64,000 nucleotides of DNA from Ketobacter alkanivorans. GTDB taxonomy: Bacteria > Pseudomonadota > Gammaproteobacteria > Pseudomonadales > Ketobacteraceae. Location: contig NZ_CP022684.1 of assembly GCF_002863865.1 (NCBI RefSeq), positions 1,827,501 through 1,891,500 on the forward strand. Direction: 5' to 3'. Below are positions 51,808 to 61,238 of this stretch, piece after piece (position 1 is the first letter of the stretch; every line of letters starts with the position of its first letter). The notes under the pieces are model-generated. The model worked only from the letters and a program-made list of their open reading frames with translations. It made no database searches and had not been told where the DNA came from. The position numbers and the translations under genes are program-made.

Positions 51808-52859
51808 GATGTACCCTCTGCATTAGTATTATTGGCTTCATAGTAATACATGTGACCGCTCAGTTCTCGCATTACTCTCCCCTCTTCCAGCAGGTAATGC
51901 AAATGGGCCACAACCTCACCCACCGCCAAAAAATTCTGAAAGGGTTCCAGTTCTTTATCAAACAGCTCAGCGGTGAGTTGCTGCGCAGTTCTTGGCTTCT
52001 CCAGCAATGCAATAATGGCCTGCATCCGTTCATGATGATGATCTACCACCGCCTGTAACCGCTCATGCAGACCATAGAATGGCAGCTGATGGGCCGGTAG
52101 AATCAACACACTATCGGGCACACGGCGAGCCATTTTCGTGTGAGCATTCATCCAATGTCGTAAAGGGTTATCCTTAGGCTGTGTAGGCGTTACGCTGACA
52201 TTTGAGGTAATTTGTGGCAGCACCTGATCACCGGAAATAAGGATGTCCTGCTGCTTACAATACAGGCATAAGTGTTCCGGGGCATGGCCACGGGTAGTGA
52301 TGGCCTCCCACTGATGCAGGCCTATGGTAAGGATATCGCCATCCTGTATCCTATGAAATGCAGCAGGCACAGGCGACACCAAGTGCTTGTAATGTTTATT
52401 ACCCAACAGTGCGTTACGATCAGCCTCTGATATACCCGTTTGATCGAAATACTGCTTCACTTCCCAATAGGGTTCTTGCCGCGCTTCACTATTAAAAGCG
52501 CGAGAATAGAAGTACTCCGCCTCCGTCATATACAGAGGAACCTTATGGGTATCGCAGAGCCAGCCTGCCAGCCCCACGTGGTCTGGATGATGATGGGTAA
52601 CAATCACGCGGCTGATATGATCACCCTGTAGTTGCGCTTCGATCACGTCCAGCCATTGCTGCATAGCGGCTTGACCGTTCATACCCGTATCCAACACGCA
52701 CCAACCCTGACCAGAGTCGTTAACCGTGTCCCGTAGCAAATAGCAGTTAATGTGATCGAGAGACAGCGGCAGTGGCGTTCTTAACCATTTGATGTCTGGT
52801 GTGATATGGAAGGCTTCCGCCTTACCCGGAGCGTGTTGAAACGGAAAGCGCAGGCTCAC
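51804..52859 (-). CDS. metallo-beta-lactamase-fold hydrolase
   Basis: A 351-residue MBL-fold protein with the HxHxDH motif at 89-94 in VTHHHPDHVG, later TRGHAPEHLCLYC with a third ligand His, and SGDQVLP with the bridging Asp. It belongs to the glyoxalase-II/hydroxyacylglutathione-hydrolase-like branch with a C-terminal helical extension (HHERMQAIIALLEKPRTAQQLTAELF), typical of hydrolases acting on acyl thioesters. In this operon it may release a CoA or lactone intermediate. It overlaps both neighbours by 4 bases. Confidence 0.9.
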   Translation of the reverse strand: MSLRFPFQHAPGKAEAFHITPDIKWLRTPLPLSLDHINCYLLRDTVNDSGQGWCVLDTGMNGQAAMQQWLDVIEAQLQGDHISRVIVTHHHPDHVGLAGWLCDTHKVPLYMTEAEYFYSRAFNSEARQEPYWEVKQYFDQTGISEADRNALLGNKHYKHLVSPVPAAFHRIQDGDILTIGLHQWEAITTRGHAPEHLCLYCKQQDILISGDQVLPQITSNVSVTPTQPKDNPLRHWMNAHTKMARRVPDSVLILPAHQLPFYGLHERLQAVVDHHHERMQAIIALLEKPRTAQQLTAELFDKELEPFQNFLAVGEVVAHLHYLLEEGRVMRELSGHMYYYEANNTNAEGTS

Positions 52860-54010
52860 AGGCGCTTCGCCACTTCGCCGTACATCACTTCAGTGGCCCC
52901 GCCCCCGATGGTGAGTACTCGCGCATCACGGTACATACGCTCAATGATGCTTTCTTCCATAAAGCCCATGCCGCCGTGTAGCTGTACACATTCGTACATC
53001 ACCTGATTCGCCACCTCGCAGGCCCACGCTTTCAGGCCAGACACCTCTTTAATGCATTCAACACCTTGAGCATCCAGCCAAGATACGTAGTACAAGTAGT
53101 TGCGGGCAGCGTCCACCTGAGTTTGCGCTTGAGCCAGTTTCAAGCGCACCACATCCTTATCAAACAGGGCACCACCAAAGGCCTGCCTTTGCTTTACATT
53201 CTCAATCGTGAGATCAAGTGCTTTCTGAGCCTCACCAACCCCCATTGCCGCCAGCATTATGCGCTCGTGCTGGAAGTTCTTCATAACAGCATAGAAGCCT
53301 TTGTTCTCTTCACCCAGCAAATTTCCAGCAGGGATACGGACATTATCAAAGAACAGTTCAGCTGTATCAGAACTGCGCCAACCATGTTTCTTAAGAGAAC
53401 GGCCCACGCTAAAGCCAGACGTACCCTTCTCTACCAGAAACATAGATATACCGCGGGAACCTTTGGCATTGGGATCAGTTTTCGCAGCCACAATATACAG
53501 ATCACCATAAACACCATTGGTGATGAAGATTTTGCTGCCGTTGATAATCCAGTCATCTCCATCACGTACGGCGCGAGTTCGGATACCTGCCACGTCTGAA
53601 CCTGCAGCCGGTTCGGTAACACAGACAGCGGTGATGGTTTTACCTTGAATAATATCTGGCAAGTATTTTTGTTTTTGTTCGGCATTACCCGCCAGTGCCA
53701 AATGCGGCGACGCCATATTAGTGTGCACCAGAGCAGTTATAGTTACCCCTGCAAAGGTAGATCGGCCCAACTCTTCGGCCAACACGGTGGCAGCTCGCAC
53801 ATCTAAACCGCTGCCACCATAATCAGTGTCATGCGTTAAGCCCAGAAAGCCCAGCTCACCCATCTTGCGCATAAGCGCTCGGGGCACATGGCCTTCCCGT
53901 TCCCACTCATCACCGTTAGGGACAATTTCTTTTTCTACAAAGCGGCGCACTTGTTCACGCAGCATCTGATGCTCTTCGAGGAAGTACGGATTGGGTATGT
54001 TACTTGTCAT
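52856..54010 (-). CDS. acyl-CoA dehydrogenase
   Basis: A 384-residue enzyme with VCVTEPAAGSDVAGIRTRA, WIINGSKIFITNG, RQAFGGALFDKDVVRLKLAQAQ and the end LHGGMGFMEESIIERMYRDARVLTIGGGATEVMYGEVAKRL. The isovaleryl-CoA dehydrogenase and long-chain groups carry the catalytic Glu elsewhere than in the EGT motif, which agrees with GGGATEV here. It is fully coupled (4-base overlaps) to the carboxylase alpha subunit before it and the MBL protein after it, so it acts on the same acyl chain. Confidence 0.93.
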   Translation of the reverse strand: MTSNIPNPYFLEEHQMLREQVRRFVEKEIVPNGDEWEREGHVPRALMRKMGELGFLGLTHDTDYGGSGLDVRAATVLAEELGRSTFAGVTITALVHTNMASPHLALAGNAEQKQKYLPDIIQGKTITAVCVTEPAAGSDVAGIRTRAVRDGDDWIINGSKIFITNGVYGDLYIVAAKTDPNAKGSRGISMFLVEKGTSGFSVGRSLKKHGWRSSDTAELFFDNVRIPAGNLLGEENKGFYAVMKNFQHERIMLAAMGVGEAQKALDLTIENVKQRQAFGGALFDKDVVRLKLAQAQTQVDAARNYLYYVSWLDAQGVECIKEVSGLKAWACEVANQVMYECVQLHGGMGFMEESIIERMYRDARVLTIGGGATEVMYGEVAKRL

Positions 54011-56061
54011 AAGGATTCATCATCGGGTTGTATGCTAATAAGAATTGCACCATCTTCGACGTTATCACCTGCCACCACTCTTACTTGAGCAACCACACCC
54101 GCAACGGGGCAAGGCAGATTGTGGATCAGCTTCATCGCCTCCATAACGGCACCGGTTTGCCCGGCTTCCACCCTGTCGCCCTCACGCACCAGCACATCGG
54201 TGACCAGGCCAGGCATAGCGGCACGCACATCATTACCTGCACTTTTTCCCGCAGCGGCTTCACCCAACTGGCTTTCCTCCAGGCCAACAAATTGATAGCT
54301 ACGACGCAGGCGTGGCGAGCTGAGTGCCACCTGCTTACCGACAATTGCGATATCCAAATTACGGTGGGTGCCTTCCAGCTCTACCCGCCATTGCCGTTGC
54401 AAACCATTACTATCGGTAGAATGATAAAGCTTGATTGGAAAGCTTACTGATTTTGCGCCATCATCACAGCCCTCAACTAGCGTGACAAAGTAGTTGCCAT
54501 GACGCCCCTGTATTTGCATTGCTTGCAGGCCATTGGCGGTTTTCAACCACAGATGTGACGTGGCGACAGTACCGGCCAGTTGAGTTAAGCGCCAACCCCC
54601 CATGGTTTGCCAGGGCGTGCCGGAAACCGGATTACAGCCTGCAGATTCCTGCTGCATAGCCAGAGCAGCTGCAGCGATGGCTGCATGCATGGATTCGCCC
54701 CATGGTTGCCAGCCATTTGGAAACTGCTGTGCCAGATACTGAGTGGTAAGTTCCTGATGGAACGCAGGGCGGGTAAGAATACTCGTTAAGAACTCTTGAT
54801 TGGTTTTCACTCCACCAATGGCGAAGTTATTCAGACCCTGCAACAAGCGCTGCGCCGCTAACCCTCGACTGCCCCCATGAGCAATGATTTTCGCCACCAA
54901 TGAATCGTAGTAAGGGGTTATCTCAGATCCCTGAGCCACGCCACTGTCGATACGCAAACCTTCTGCTATTGGTTCCCGATACAAAGTGATGGTGCCGATC
55001 TCGGGCAGATAATCGTTAGCCGGATCTTCCGCGTTAACACGGGCCTCAATGGCGTGGCCATTGGCACGAATATCTTGCTGGGTATAAAGCAGCGCCTCAC
55101 CTCGGGCAACCCGAATTTGACATTCCACCAGGTCAATACCGGTTATCAGTTCAGTAGTAGGATGCTCCACCTGAAGGCGAGTATTCATTTCCAGAAAATA
55201 GGCTTCACGACTATCGGCATCAAGAATGAATTCAACAGTACCTGCACCACGATAACCCAAGTGGCGGCCCAGCCTCACTGCGCAGTCGAATAGCTGCTGT
55301 CGCACATCATCATCCAGATGGCTGACCGGGGCCTCCTCAATCACTTTTTGATAATTGCGCTGTATCGAACATTCCCGATCCAGCAGGTGTAGCATGTTGC
55401 CGTGGCCATCACCCAGCAGTTGCACTTCAATATGACGTGGGCGAACAATGTATTTTTCCAGCAAGACTCGATCATCACCAAAGGCGCTGGACGCCTCTTG
55501 ACGGGCTTGTTTAAGCGCTCCTTCGAATTCACAGGCCTCATGAACAATACGCATGCCTTTGCCACCACCACCGGCACTGGCCTTGATCAGCAGAGGAAAC
55601 CCAACTGCGTTACCTTTAGTCAGCAGGGTTTCAAGATCCTGGGCATCGCCGTTATATCCCGGCACGGTGGGAATATCCAAAGCTTGAGCAATCGCTTTCG
55701 CCTCGATCTTTGACCCCATAGCAGCAATACTTTCCATGCTCGGGCCGACAAAGATAATTCCATTTTTTTCACACAATGAAATAAGGGCAGTACTTTCCGA
55801 AAGAAAGCCATAGCCAGGATGGATGGCATCGGCACTGATTTTCTGTGCCGCAGCCAGGATCGCATTAGCATCAAGATAGCTCTCATTGGCCGCAGCACCA
55901 CCAATGTGCACTGCCATATCAGCTTGTTGTACGTGCAAGCTATGACGATCTGCCTCGGAGTATACGGCAACGGACTCTATTCCTAATCGTTTGCAGGCAC
56001 GGATTACCCGACAAGCAATTTCCCCCCGGTTAGCGATCAAAAGACGTTTTATAGTACTCAT
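54007..56061 (-). CDS. acyl-CoA carboxylase alpha subunit (biotin carboxylase + BCCP)
   Basis: A 684-residue biotin enzyme of the methylcrotonyl/geranyl/propionyl-CoA type. The biotin carboxylase part has HPGYGFLSE, KASAGGGGKGMRIV (ATP grasp), RPRHIEVQLLGDGHGNMLHL, ECSIQRNYQKVIEEAP and EMNTRLQVEHPTTELITGIDLVE. The C-terminal BCCP domain has GAVMEAMKLIHN with biotinylated K644. The linker region is about 90 residues with VGKQVALSS. It overlaps the hydratase gene and the acyl-CoA dehydrogenase gene by 4 bases each. The beta subunit is at 56883-58481. Confidence 0.95.
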   Translation of the reverse strand: MSTIKRLLIANRGEIACRVIRACKRLGIESVAVYSEADRHSLHVQQADMAVHIGGAAANESYLDANAILAAAQKISADAIHPGYGFLSESTALISLCEKNGIIFVGPSMESIAAMGSKIEAKAIAQALDIPTVPGYNGDAQDLETLLTKGNAVGFPLLIKASAGGGGKGMRIVHEACEFEGALKQARQEASSAFGDDRVLLEKYIVRPRHIEVQLLGDGHGNMLHLLDRECSIQRNYQKVIEEAPVSHLDDDVRQQLFDCAVRLGRHLGYRGAGTVEFILDADSREAYFLEMNTRLQVEHPTTELITGIDLVECQIRVARGEALLYTQQDIRANGHAIEARVNAEDPANDYLPEIGTITLYREPIAEGLRIDSGVAQGSEITPYYDSLVAKIIAHGGSRGLAAQRLLQGLNNFAIGGVKTNQEFLTSILTRPAFHQELTTQYLAQQFPNGWQPWGESMHAAIAAAALAMQQESAGCNPVSGTPWQTMGGWRLTQLAGTVATSHLWLKTANGLQAMQIQGRHGNYFVTLVEGCDDGAKSVSFPIKLYHSTDSNGLQRQWRVELEGTHRNLDIAIVGKQVALSSPRLRRSYQFVGLEESQLGEAAAGKSAGNDVRAAMPGLVTDVLVREGDRVEAGQTGAVMEAMKLIHNLPCPVAGVVAQVRVVAGDNVEDGAILISIQPDDESL

Positions 56062-56846
56062 TTTCGCCTCCAGCCAGGAGCTTTCTTATCAAAGAAGCAA
56101 TGAATACCTTCCTGACCTTCCTCTGATTCCCATGTGTCTGCCAACAGATTAGCGGTATATATAAGGTTGGTATCCGTATCGTGACTGTCCACGTAGAAGA
56201 TCAGCTTCTTAGTGGCGGCGATGGCACCGGGCCCACATTGAAGAACATATTTCAGTTCTTCTTCCACGGCTTGATCAAGCTGATCATCCGGCACCACTTC
56301 ATCTACCAACTTCAAATCTTTGGCCTTGGCAGCGCTAAGTGGTCGCGCATTCAGAAACGTGCGGCGAGCATTTGAGCGACCCATTTTAGCCACTACAAAT
56401 GTAGAGATATTGGCGGGCGTTAAACCAAGACGCACCTCGGTTAAGGCAAAGCTTGCGGATTCCACAGCTATGGTAATATCGCATACCGACATCATACCGG
56501 TGCCACCACCATAGGCTTGCCCGTTGATGCGACCAATCAGAGGTTTAGACAACTCATTAAGGGTGCGCAGCATACTTGCCAGATTGGCACTGTCTGCAAC
56601 CCTTTCGGCACGACTGGCATCAAATATCCCCTGCATCCATTTCAGGTCGCCGCCGGCACAGAAGGATTCCCCTTCACCAGTTAGCACCACAGCTCTTACT
56701 TCAGGATTTCTGTCTAGCTCACGTGCAGCATCAGTTACTTCTCTGATCAGTTCGTCATTCATCGCATTATGACGCTCAGGGCGGTTCAGCAGCAGCGTGG
56801 CCACGCCTCGCTGATCGATGGTGACGCGGATGGTGTTATAATTCAT
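56058..56846 (-). CDS. enoyl-CoA hydratase/isomerase, methylglutaconyl-CoA hydratase-like
   Basis: A 262-residue crotonase-fold protein: VVLTGEGESFCAGGDLKWMQG (oxyanion hole), GRINGQAYGGGTGMMSVCDITIAVESASFALTEVRLGLTPANISTFVVAKMG. The EVRLGLTPA segment with Glu is that of LiuC/methylglutaconyl-CoA and AtuE isohexenylglutaconyl-CoA hydratases, where hydration follows carboxylation. It lies between the two carboxylase subunit genes, as in liuBCD and atuCDEF-type operons. Confidence 0.93.
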   Translation of the reverse strand: MNYNTIRVTIDQRGVATLLLNRPERHNAMNDELIREVTDAARELDRNPEVRAVVLTGEGESFCAGGDLKWMQGIFDASRAERVADSANLASMLRTLNELSKPLIGRINGQAYGGGTGMMSVCDITIAVESASFALTEVRLGLTPANISTFVVAKMGRSNARRTFLNARPLSAAKAKDLKLVDEVVPDDQLDQAVEEELKYVLQCGPGAIAATKKLIFYVDSHDTDTNLIYTANLLADTWESEEGQEGIHCFFDKKAPGWRRK

Positions 56847-56882
56847 ATTTGATTCTCGCCAATTCTCGCTATCAGATCTTTA

Positions 56883-58481
56883 TTACATGCGGTAAACATA
56901 GCTGCGCTCATTTTCCGGTGGCAAGTTTGCCGCCATAGATAGACATAGCGCAATCACATCACGAGTTTGTTCCGGTTCTATGATGCCGTCATCCCATATT
57001 CTGGATGTCGCGTAGTACGGATTGCTTTTCTCCGCATACATAGCCCGAGTTTCCTGATTGAGCTTCTCCAGTGATTCTGGTGTTGCTTTATTGCTGATAC
57101 TGGATTTGGCTAGTTCCAGCACCACGTTAGTACCGATATCCGGGCTCATGGTTGCCACCACTGAATTGGGCCAGGCAAACATTAAGTTGGGGCGGAATCC
57201 ACGCCCACACATACCATAATTACCAGCACCGTATGATCCACCAACCACCACGGTAAAACGCGGCACTCTGGCGCAAGACATGGCGTAGACCAGTTTGGCA
57301 CTGTGCTTGGATATACCACCCTGTTCTGCCGCTTTCCCCACCATAAAACCAGGTACATTTTGCAGAAACAACAACGGGATATTGCGCTGCTCGCATAACG
57401 ATATGAAATGAGCACCTTTAACCGAGGCATCAGAAAACAGCGGACCGTTGTTACCCAATATGCCAACCGGATATCCATCAATATGTGCTGTTCCACAAAT
57501 CAAGCTGGTTCCCCATTGCGGCTTGAACTCCTGAAACTCACTCCCATCCACCAAGCGTGCGATGACTTCTCGTATATCGTAGGGCTGTGCAAAATCCCTA
57601 CTGACAATACCTTTCAGCTCATCCACTGCGTAGGCTGGCTCCCTGCTTTCCAGACGACGCTGATAACAATCAGTCTTACGATTCAGGCCCGCCACAATAT
57701 CGCGCATGCGAGCCAGAGCCTCCTGCTCTGTTTCAGCAATATAATCAGACACCCCTGACACCGTGGCATGCATTTCGGCACCACCGAGTTCTTCTGGGCT
57801 GATGTCCTCGTTGATTGCGACCTTAACGATTGACGGCCCGCCCAAATGAATAGTGGCATTGCCGCGCACCATCACCACCTCATCAGATAGTGCAGGGATA
57901 TATGCAGCGCCTGCCGTACTAACACCGAATACCGCCGCCAGCTGCGGCAGTCCTCTGGCGGACATATTGCATTGCCTGAAGAAAATATTGCCGAAGTGAT
58001 CTCGATCTGGAAACACACGATCCCATTCATGCAAATAGGCACCACCACAATCCACCAAATAAACACAGGGAAGCTGGTGCTTTTCAGCAATCTCTTGTGC
58101 GCGAATGTGCTTCTTTACGGTCTCCGGATAGTATGCACCTCCTTTTACCGTTGAATCATTTGCCACAATAACGCAATGAATGCCATGAATGATCCCGATG
58201 CCGGTGACGACACCCGCACTGTGAACACGGCCTCCGTATTGTTCATAGGCCGCCAGGGTAGAAAACTCCAAAAATGGCGTACATGGATCTACTAACAAGT
58301 CGATGCGCTCACGGGGCAGCAACTTGCCTCGCTTCCGATGACGTTCGATCAGGTGATCACGCCCCCCGGCAACGGCCTCCGCCATACGACTACGCAACTG
58401 CTCCGACAGTTCACTGTGATAAGCGTAGTTGTCACGGTATCCTTCGGAATTCTTATTTACCTTTGAAGTAATTCTGCTCAT
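56883..58481 (-). CDS. acyl-CoA carboxylase beta subunit (carboxyltransferase)
   Basis: A 532-residue carboxyltransferase of the methylcrotonyl-CoA carboxylase type. N-terminal and C-terminal crotonase-like halves are seen: RGKLLPRERIDLLVDPCTPFLEFS, GGAYYPETVKKHIRAQEIAE, LQNVPGFMVGKAAEQGGISKHSAKLVYAMSCARVPRFTVVVGGSYGAGNYGMCGRGF and WDDGIIEPEQTRDVIAL. GAGNYGMCGR is the usual MCC-type oxyanion segment. It works with the biotin subunit at 54007-56061. Start: GAGTGAAG before the ATG. Confidence 0.95.
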   Translation of the reverse strand: MSRITSKVNKNSEGYRDNYAYHSELSEQLRSRMAEAVAGGRDHLIERHRKRGKLLPRERIDLLVDPCTPFLEFSTLAAYEQYGGRVHSAGVVTGIGIIHGIHCVIVANDSTVKGGAYYPETVKKHIRAQEIAEKHQLPCVYLVDCGGAYLHEWDRVFPDRDHFGNIFFRQCNMSARGLPQLAAVFGVSTAGAAYIPALSDEVVMVRGNATIHLGGPSIVKVAINEDISPEELGGAEMHATVSGVSDYIAETEQEALARMRDIVAGLNRKTDCYQRRLESREPAYAVDELKGIVSRDFAQPYDIREVIARLVDGSEFQEFKPQWGTSLICGTAHIDGYPVGILGNNGPLFSDASVKGAHFISLCEQRNIPLLFLQNVPGFMVGKAAEQGGISKHSAKLVYAMSCARVPRFTVVVGGSYGAGNYGMCGRGFRPNLMFAWPNSVVATMSPDIGTNVVLELAKSSISNKATPESLEKLNQETRAMYAEKSNPYYATSRIWDDGIIEPEQTRDVIALCLSMAANLPPENERSYVYRM

Positions 58482-58508
58482 GCTTCACTCAGTCAATTGG
58501 TACGGCAT

Positions 58509-60044
58509 TTATTTGATTCGACCAGCGCCTTCCCAATAGGGAGCACGGATCAATTTACGGCTCATTTTACCCACTGGCGTTCGAGGCAACGGCGTAGTTT
58601 GAATTTCCACCTTGATTGGTTTTTTGTAGGAGCCCAGCTCATTGGCACACATATCAATGAGTTCCTGCTCGGCGACAGCAGCCGGATCTTTTACCATGAC
58701 AATTGCGTAGGGGGATTCACCAAAGCGTTCATGAGGCACACCGAAGGCAACCACTTCGATAACTTGCTCATGAGTGGCCAATACATTTTCCAATTCTGTC
58801 GGCCAAATATTGAATCCACCGGACAGGATCATGTCGTCTTTACGATCGAACATGTAAAGATATCCGTTGCTGTCCAGATAACCGATATCACCTGTATGAA
58901 TAAAGCCTCGTACGATTGTTTTCGCGCTAGCCTCAGGGTTCTCCCAGTAACCGCTCATCTGACCAGCATTGCGGAAACAAATCTCACCTTCCTCGCCATA
59001 GGGCAGAGCAACATGGGTTTCTGGGTCTCGGATTTCCACCTCACAAAACGGGTGCACCTTACCTAGCGAGCGTAACGGATTGGAGCCATCCACATCGGTG
59101 ACCCACTCAGAAGCCATTGTCATGGTGACAGGCACACCTTCGGACTGGCCATACAGCTGACACAGAGAATCTCCCCAAATCGAATACGCTTTGCGCACAG
59201 CTGCTTCTGTGATGGGGGCCGCACCAATCATCAACACTTTGAGATTGGACCAGTCTTTTGTTTCTACGCCCTCCACTTGCATGATGTCATTCACCATAGT
59301 GGGCGCCACAAACATATAGGCTACTTTCTCTTTTTCCATCATCTCGACTACCGGGCCGGTCTGATACTTTTCTACTACCAGGTTCACGCCACCCATTAGC
59401 CAGATAGGTACAAACATGTAGCCCGATGCATGAGAGATAGGTGCAATATGCATACACACATCGCCGGGGGCAACCGGGGGCAAAGTAAAAAACCAGTTAC
59501 GGCCGATTTCAAGCCATGATTGATGCGTAAAGGCTACACCTTTGGGCTTTCCCGTAGTGCCACCTGTGTGTCGAATCACATAATTACCATCATCTTGTAC
59601 CGGCACGTCTGGATCTGTAGCAGGAAACCCGGCCAACCAGCTTTCATAGCCATCCTTCTGCCGGACAATGATATGCTCCAGCTCAGCCAGCTCATCATTC
59701 ATGCCCTCTAGTTGATCGGCATAGTGCTCAGCCACAATCACCGCCCGGCAGTGAGTGTGTTCCATCATCGATAGATGACTGCTCCGGGCATTACGTGCGT
59801 ACAGGGGCACACGGGTAATATTGGCAATGGCAGCGCCTAGAAAGAAGTCCACCGCCTCCAGCGTATTATCTTCCAGGGAGGCTACCGCATCTCCGGGCTT
59901 AAGCCCCATTGAAAGCAGCAGGTTTGCCATACGACAGCCGCGCTCCCACGCCTCCTGAAAGGTGAGCCTGGATTCGCCGGCAATGATTGCAGGTCTATGC
60001 CAGTGAAATTGGGCGGAACGGCGCATCATGTCTCGAATATTCAT
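58509..60044 (-). CDS. AMP-dependent acyl-CoA ligase of the catabolic operon
   Basis: A 511-residue ANL-family ligase. The ATP loop is RHTGGTTGKPKGVAF (HTGGTTG instead of the usual TSGTTG), then LYGQSEGVPVT, GFIHTGDIGYLDSNGYLYMFDRKDDMILSGGFNIWPTELE and PVGKMSRKLIRAPYW. The HTGGTTGKP form occurs in several benzoate/cyclohexanecarboxylate and terpenoid-acid ligases. AGAGGAA fixes the start. It is the gene directly upstream of the carboxylase beta gene on this strand, 27 bases away. Confidence 0.92.
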   Translation of the reverse strand: MNIRDMMRRSAQFHWHRPAIIAGESRLTFQEAWERGCRMANLLLSMGLKPGDAVASLEDNTLEAVDFFLGAAIANITRVPLYARNARSSHLSMMEHTHCRAVIVAEHYADQLEGMNDELAELEHIIVRQKDGYESWLAGFPATDPDVPVQDDGNYVIRHTGGTTGKPKGVAFTHQSWLEIGRNWFFTLPPVAPGDVCMHIAPISHASGYMFVPIWLMGGVNLVVEKYQTGPVVEMMEKEKVAYMFVAPTMVNDIMQVEGVETKDWSNLKVLMIGAAPITEAAVRKAYSIWGDSLCQLYGQSEGVPVTMTMASEWVTDVDGSNPLRSLGKVHPFCEVEIRDPETHVALPYGEEGEICFRNAGQMSGYWENPEASAKTIVRGFIHTGDIGYLDSNGYLYMFDRKDDMILSGGFNIWPTELENVLATHEQVIEVVAFGVPHERFGESPYAIVMVKDPAAVAEQELIDMCANELGSYKKPIKVEIQTTPLPRTPVGKMSRKLIRAPYWEGAGRIK

Positions 60045-60135
60045 TGTGGATTCCTCTTTATTTTTATTCCCTTTAACGCTGTTGGTTAATGAGGTTTTTT
60101 ACTTTGCGCCATTCCCACTGCGATGGCTGTGCTAG

Positions 60136-61218
60136 CTACATCGATCTAAAATTTTGTCTTGGTATCGGAGGTTTCCCATCTACGAATGCTGGATATAATG
60201 CCTGCATCACACCATCGCGTTGAAACACCAGCTTGCGCGCCTGCATGTGTTCACTTCTCAGTGCATCGGCCAGGTTGTTCACCACATTAAAACAGCAATC
60301 TACCTCACCGAAGCGTTGCTGGCATTCCGATTCATTGAGCCCTGAAAAATAACATTCAAGCTCACGCTGTAGTTCAAGCTGCGGCAGCGGGTCGTTCATG
60401 CGTTCGATCCATTCAGGATGATCCGCAGCGGTGCAGAACGCCGCCCAGAACTTTGGCTCCACTGCACCCAATGCCACGATTTTATTGTCTTTGGTCTGGT
60501 AAGTTCGATAACGCGCCGCACCACCATTCAACAGGGCAGCGCCCCTAGGCATACCAGCACCGTTTTGTTGTGCTTCTACCAGTGAAAATACCATTAACGG
60601 CATTACTGAATCCGCCAGCGCCACCTCGATATGGCACCCTTGTTCACTACGCTGCCTTTCCAGCAATGCCGCTAACACTGTGCTCATACCAAACAACGAG
60701 GCCGAGCAATCAGCCAGTGGAGGCCAGGGTGCAACCGGCTGCTGCTGAGTACCTGTGCCTTCCAACACACCGTTCATAGCCAAATAATTAATATCATGGC
60801 CCACTTCAAGCTGCAGAGGGCTCTGTTCGCCATATCCGTTAAGAGAACAAATTACCAGGCGGGGAAACTGTTCGCGCAAGTAGGCAATAGACAAGCCCAG
60901 CCTATCCAGCACACCAGGCCGAAAGGATTCGAACAACACATCAGCATCCTGCAACAGCTCCATCAGTGCCGCTTTACCTTGCTCCGATTTCAAATCAAGC
61001 CTGATGCCAAGCTTGCCTCCATTGACTGCATCAAAATATCCCGAGTGCCCGTTAGGCCCATTGGGGCCGATGGTACGCAGCTCTTCTCCTGCGGGAGGCT
61101 CGATCTTGATTATTTCAGCGCCCATATCCACCATCATCAGGGACGCCAAAGGACCAGGAAGGTGGCGGCTTAAATCCACAACCTTAATGCCTTTAAGAAA
61201 CTGATTAATCCGACTCAT
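60136..61218 (-). CDS. CaiB/BaiF family CoA-transferase (family III)
   Basis: A 360-residue class III CoA-transferase: KGIKVVDLSRHLPGPLASLMMVDMGAEIIKIEPPAGEELRTIGPNG at the N terminus, LFESFRPGVLDRLGLSIAYLREQFPRLVICSLNGYGEQ, then GHDINYLAMNGVLEGTG, where D in GHD is the catalytic Asp, and YRTYQTKDNKIVALGAVEPKFWAAFC. In the alpha-methylacyl-CoA racemase branch the motif is the same, so that enzyme is an alternative. AGGTG before the ATG at 61218 favours that start over the GTG three codons upstream. Confidence 0.92.
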   Translation of the reverse strand: MSRINQFLKGIKVVDLSRHLPGPLASLMMVDMGAEIIKIEPPAGEELRTIGPNGPNGHSGYFDAVNGGKLGIRLDLKSEQGKAALMELLQDADVLFESFRPGVLDRLGLSIAYLREQFPRLVICSLNGYGEQSPLQLEVGHDINYLAMNGVLEGTGTQQQPVAPWPPLADCSASLFGMSTVLAALLERQRSEQGCHIEVALADSVMPLMVFSLVEAQQNGAGMPRGAALLNGGAARYRTYQTKDNKIVALGAVEPKFWAAFCTAADHPEWIERMNDPLPQLELQRELECYFSGLNESECQQRFGEVDCCFNVVNNLADALRSEHMQARKLVFQRDGVMQALYPAFVDGKPPIPRQNFRSM

Positions 61219-61238
61219 ATGTGGCACCTGAATACACC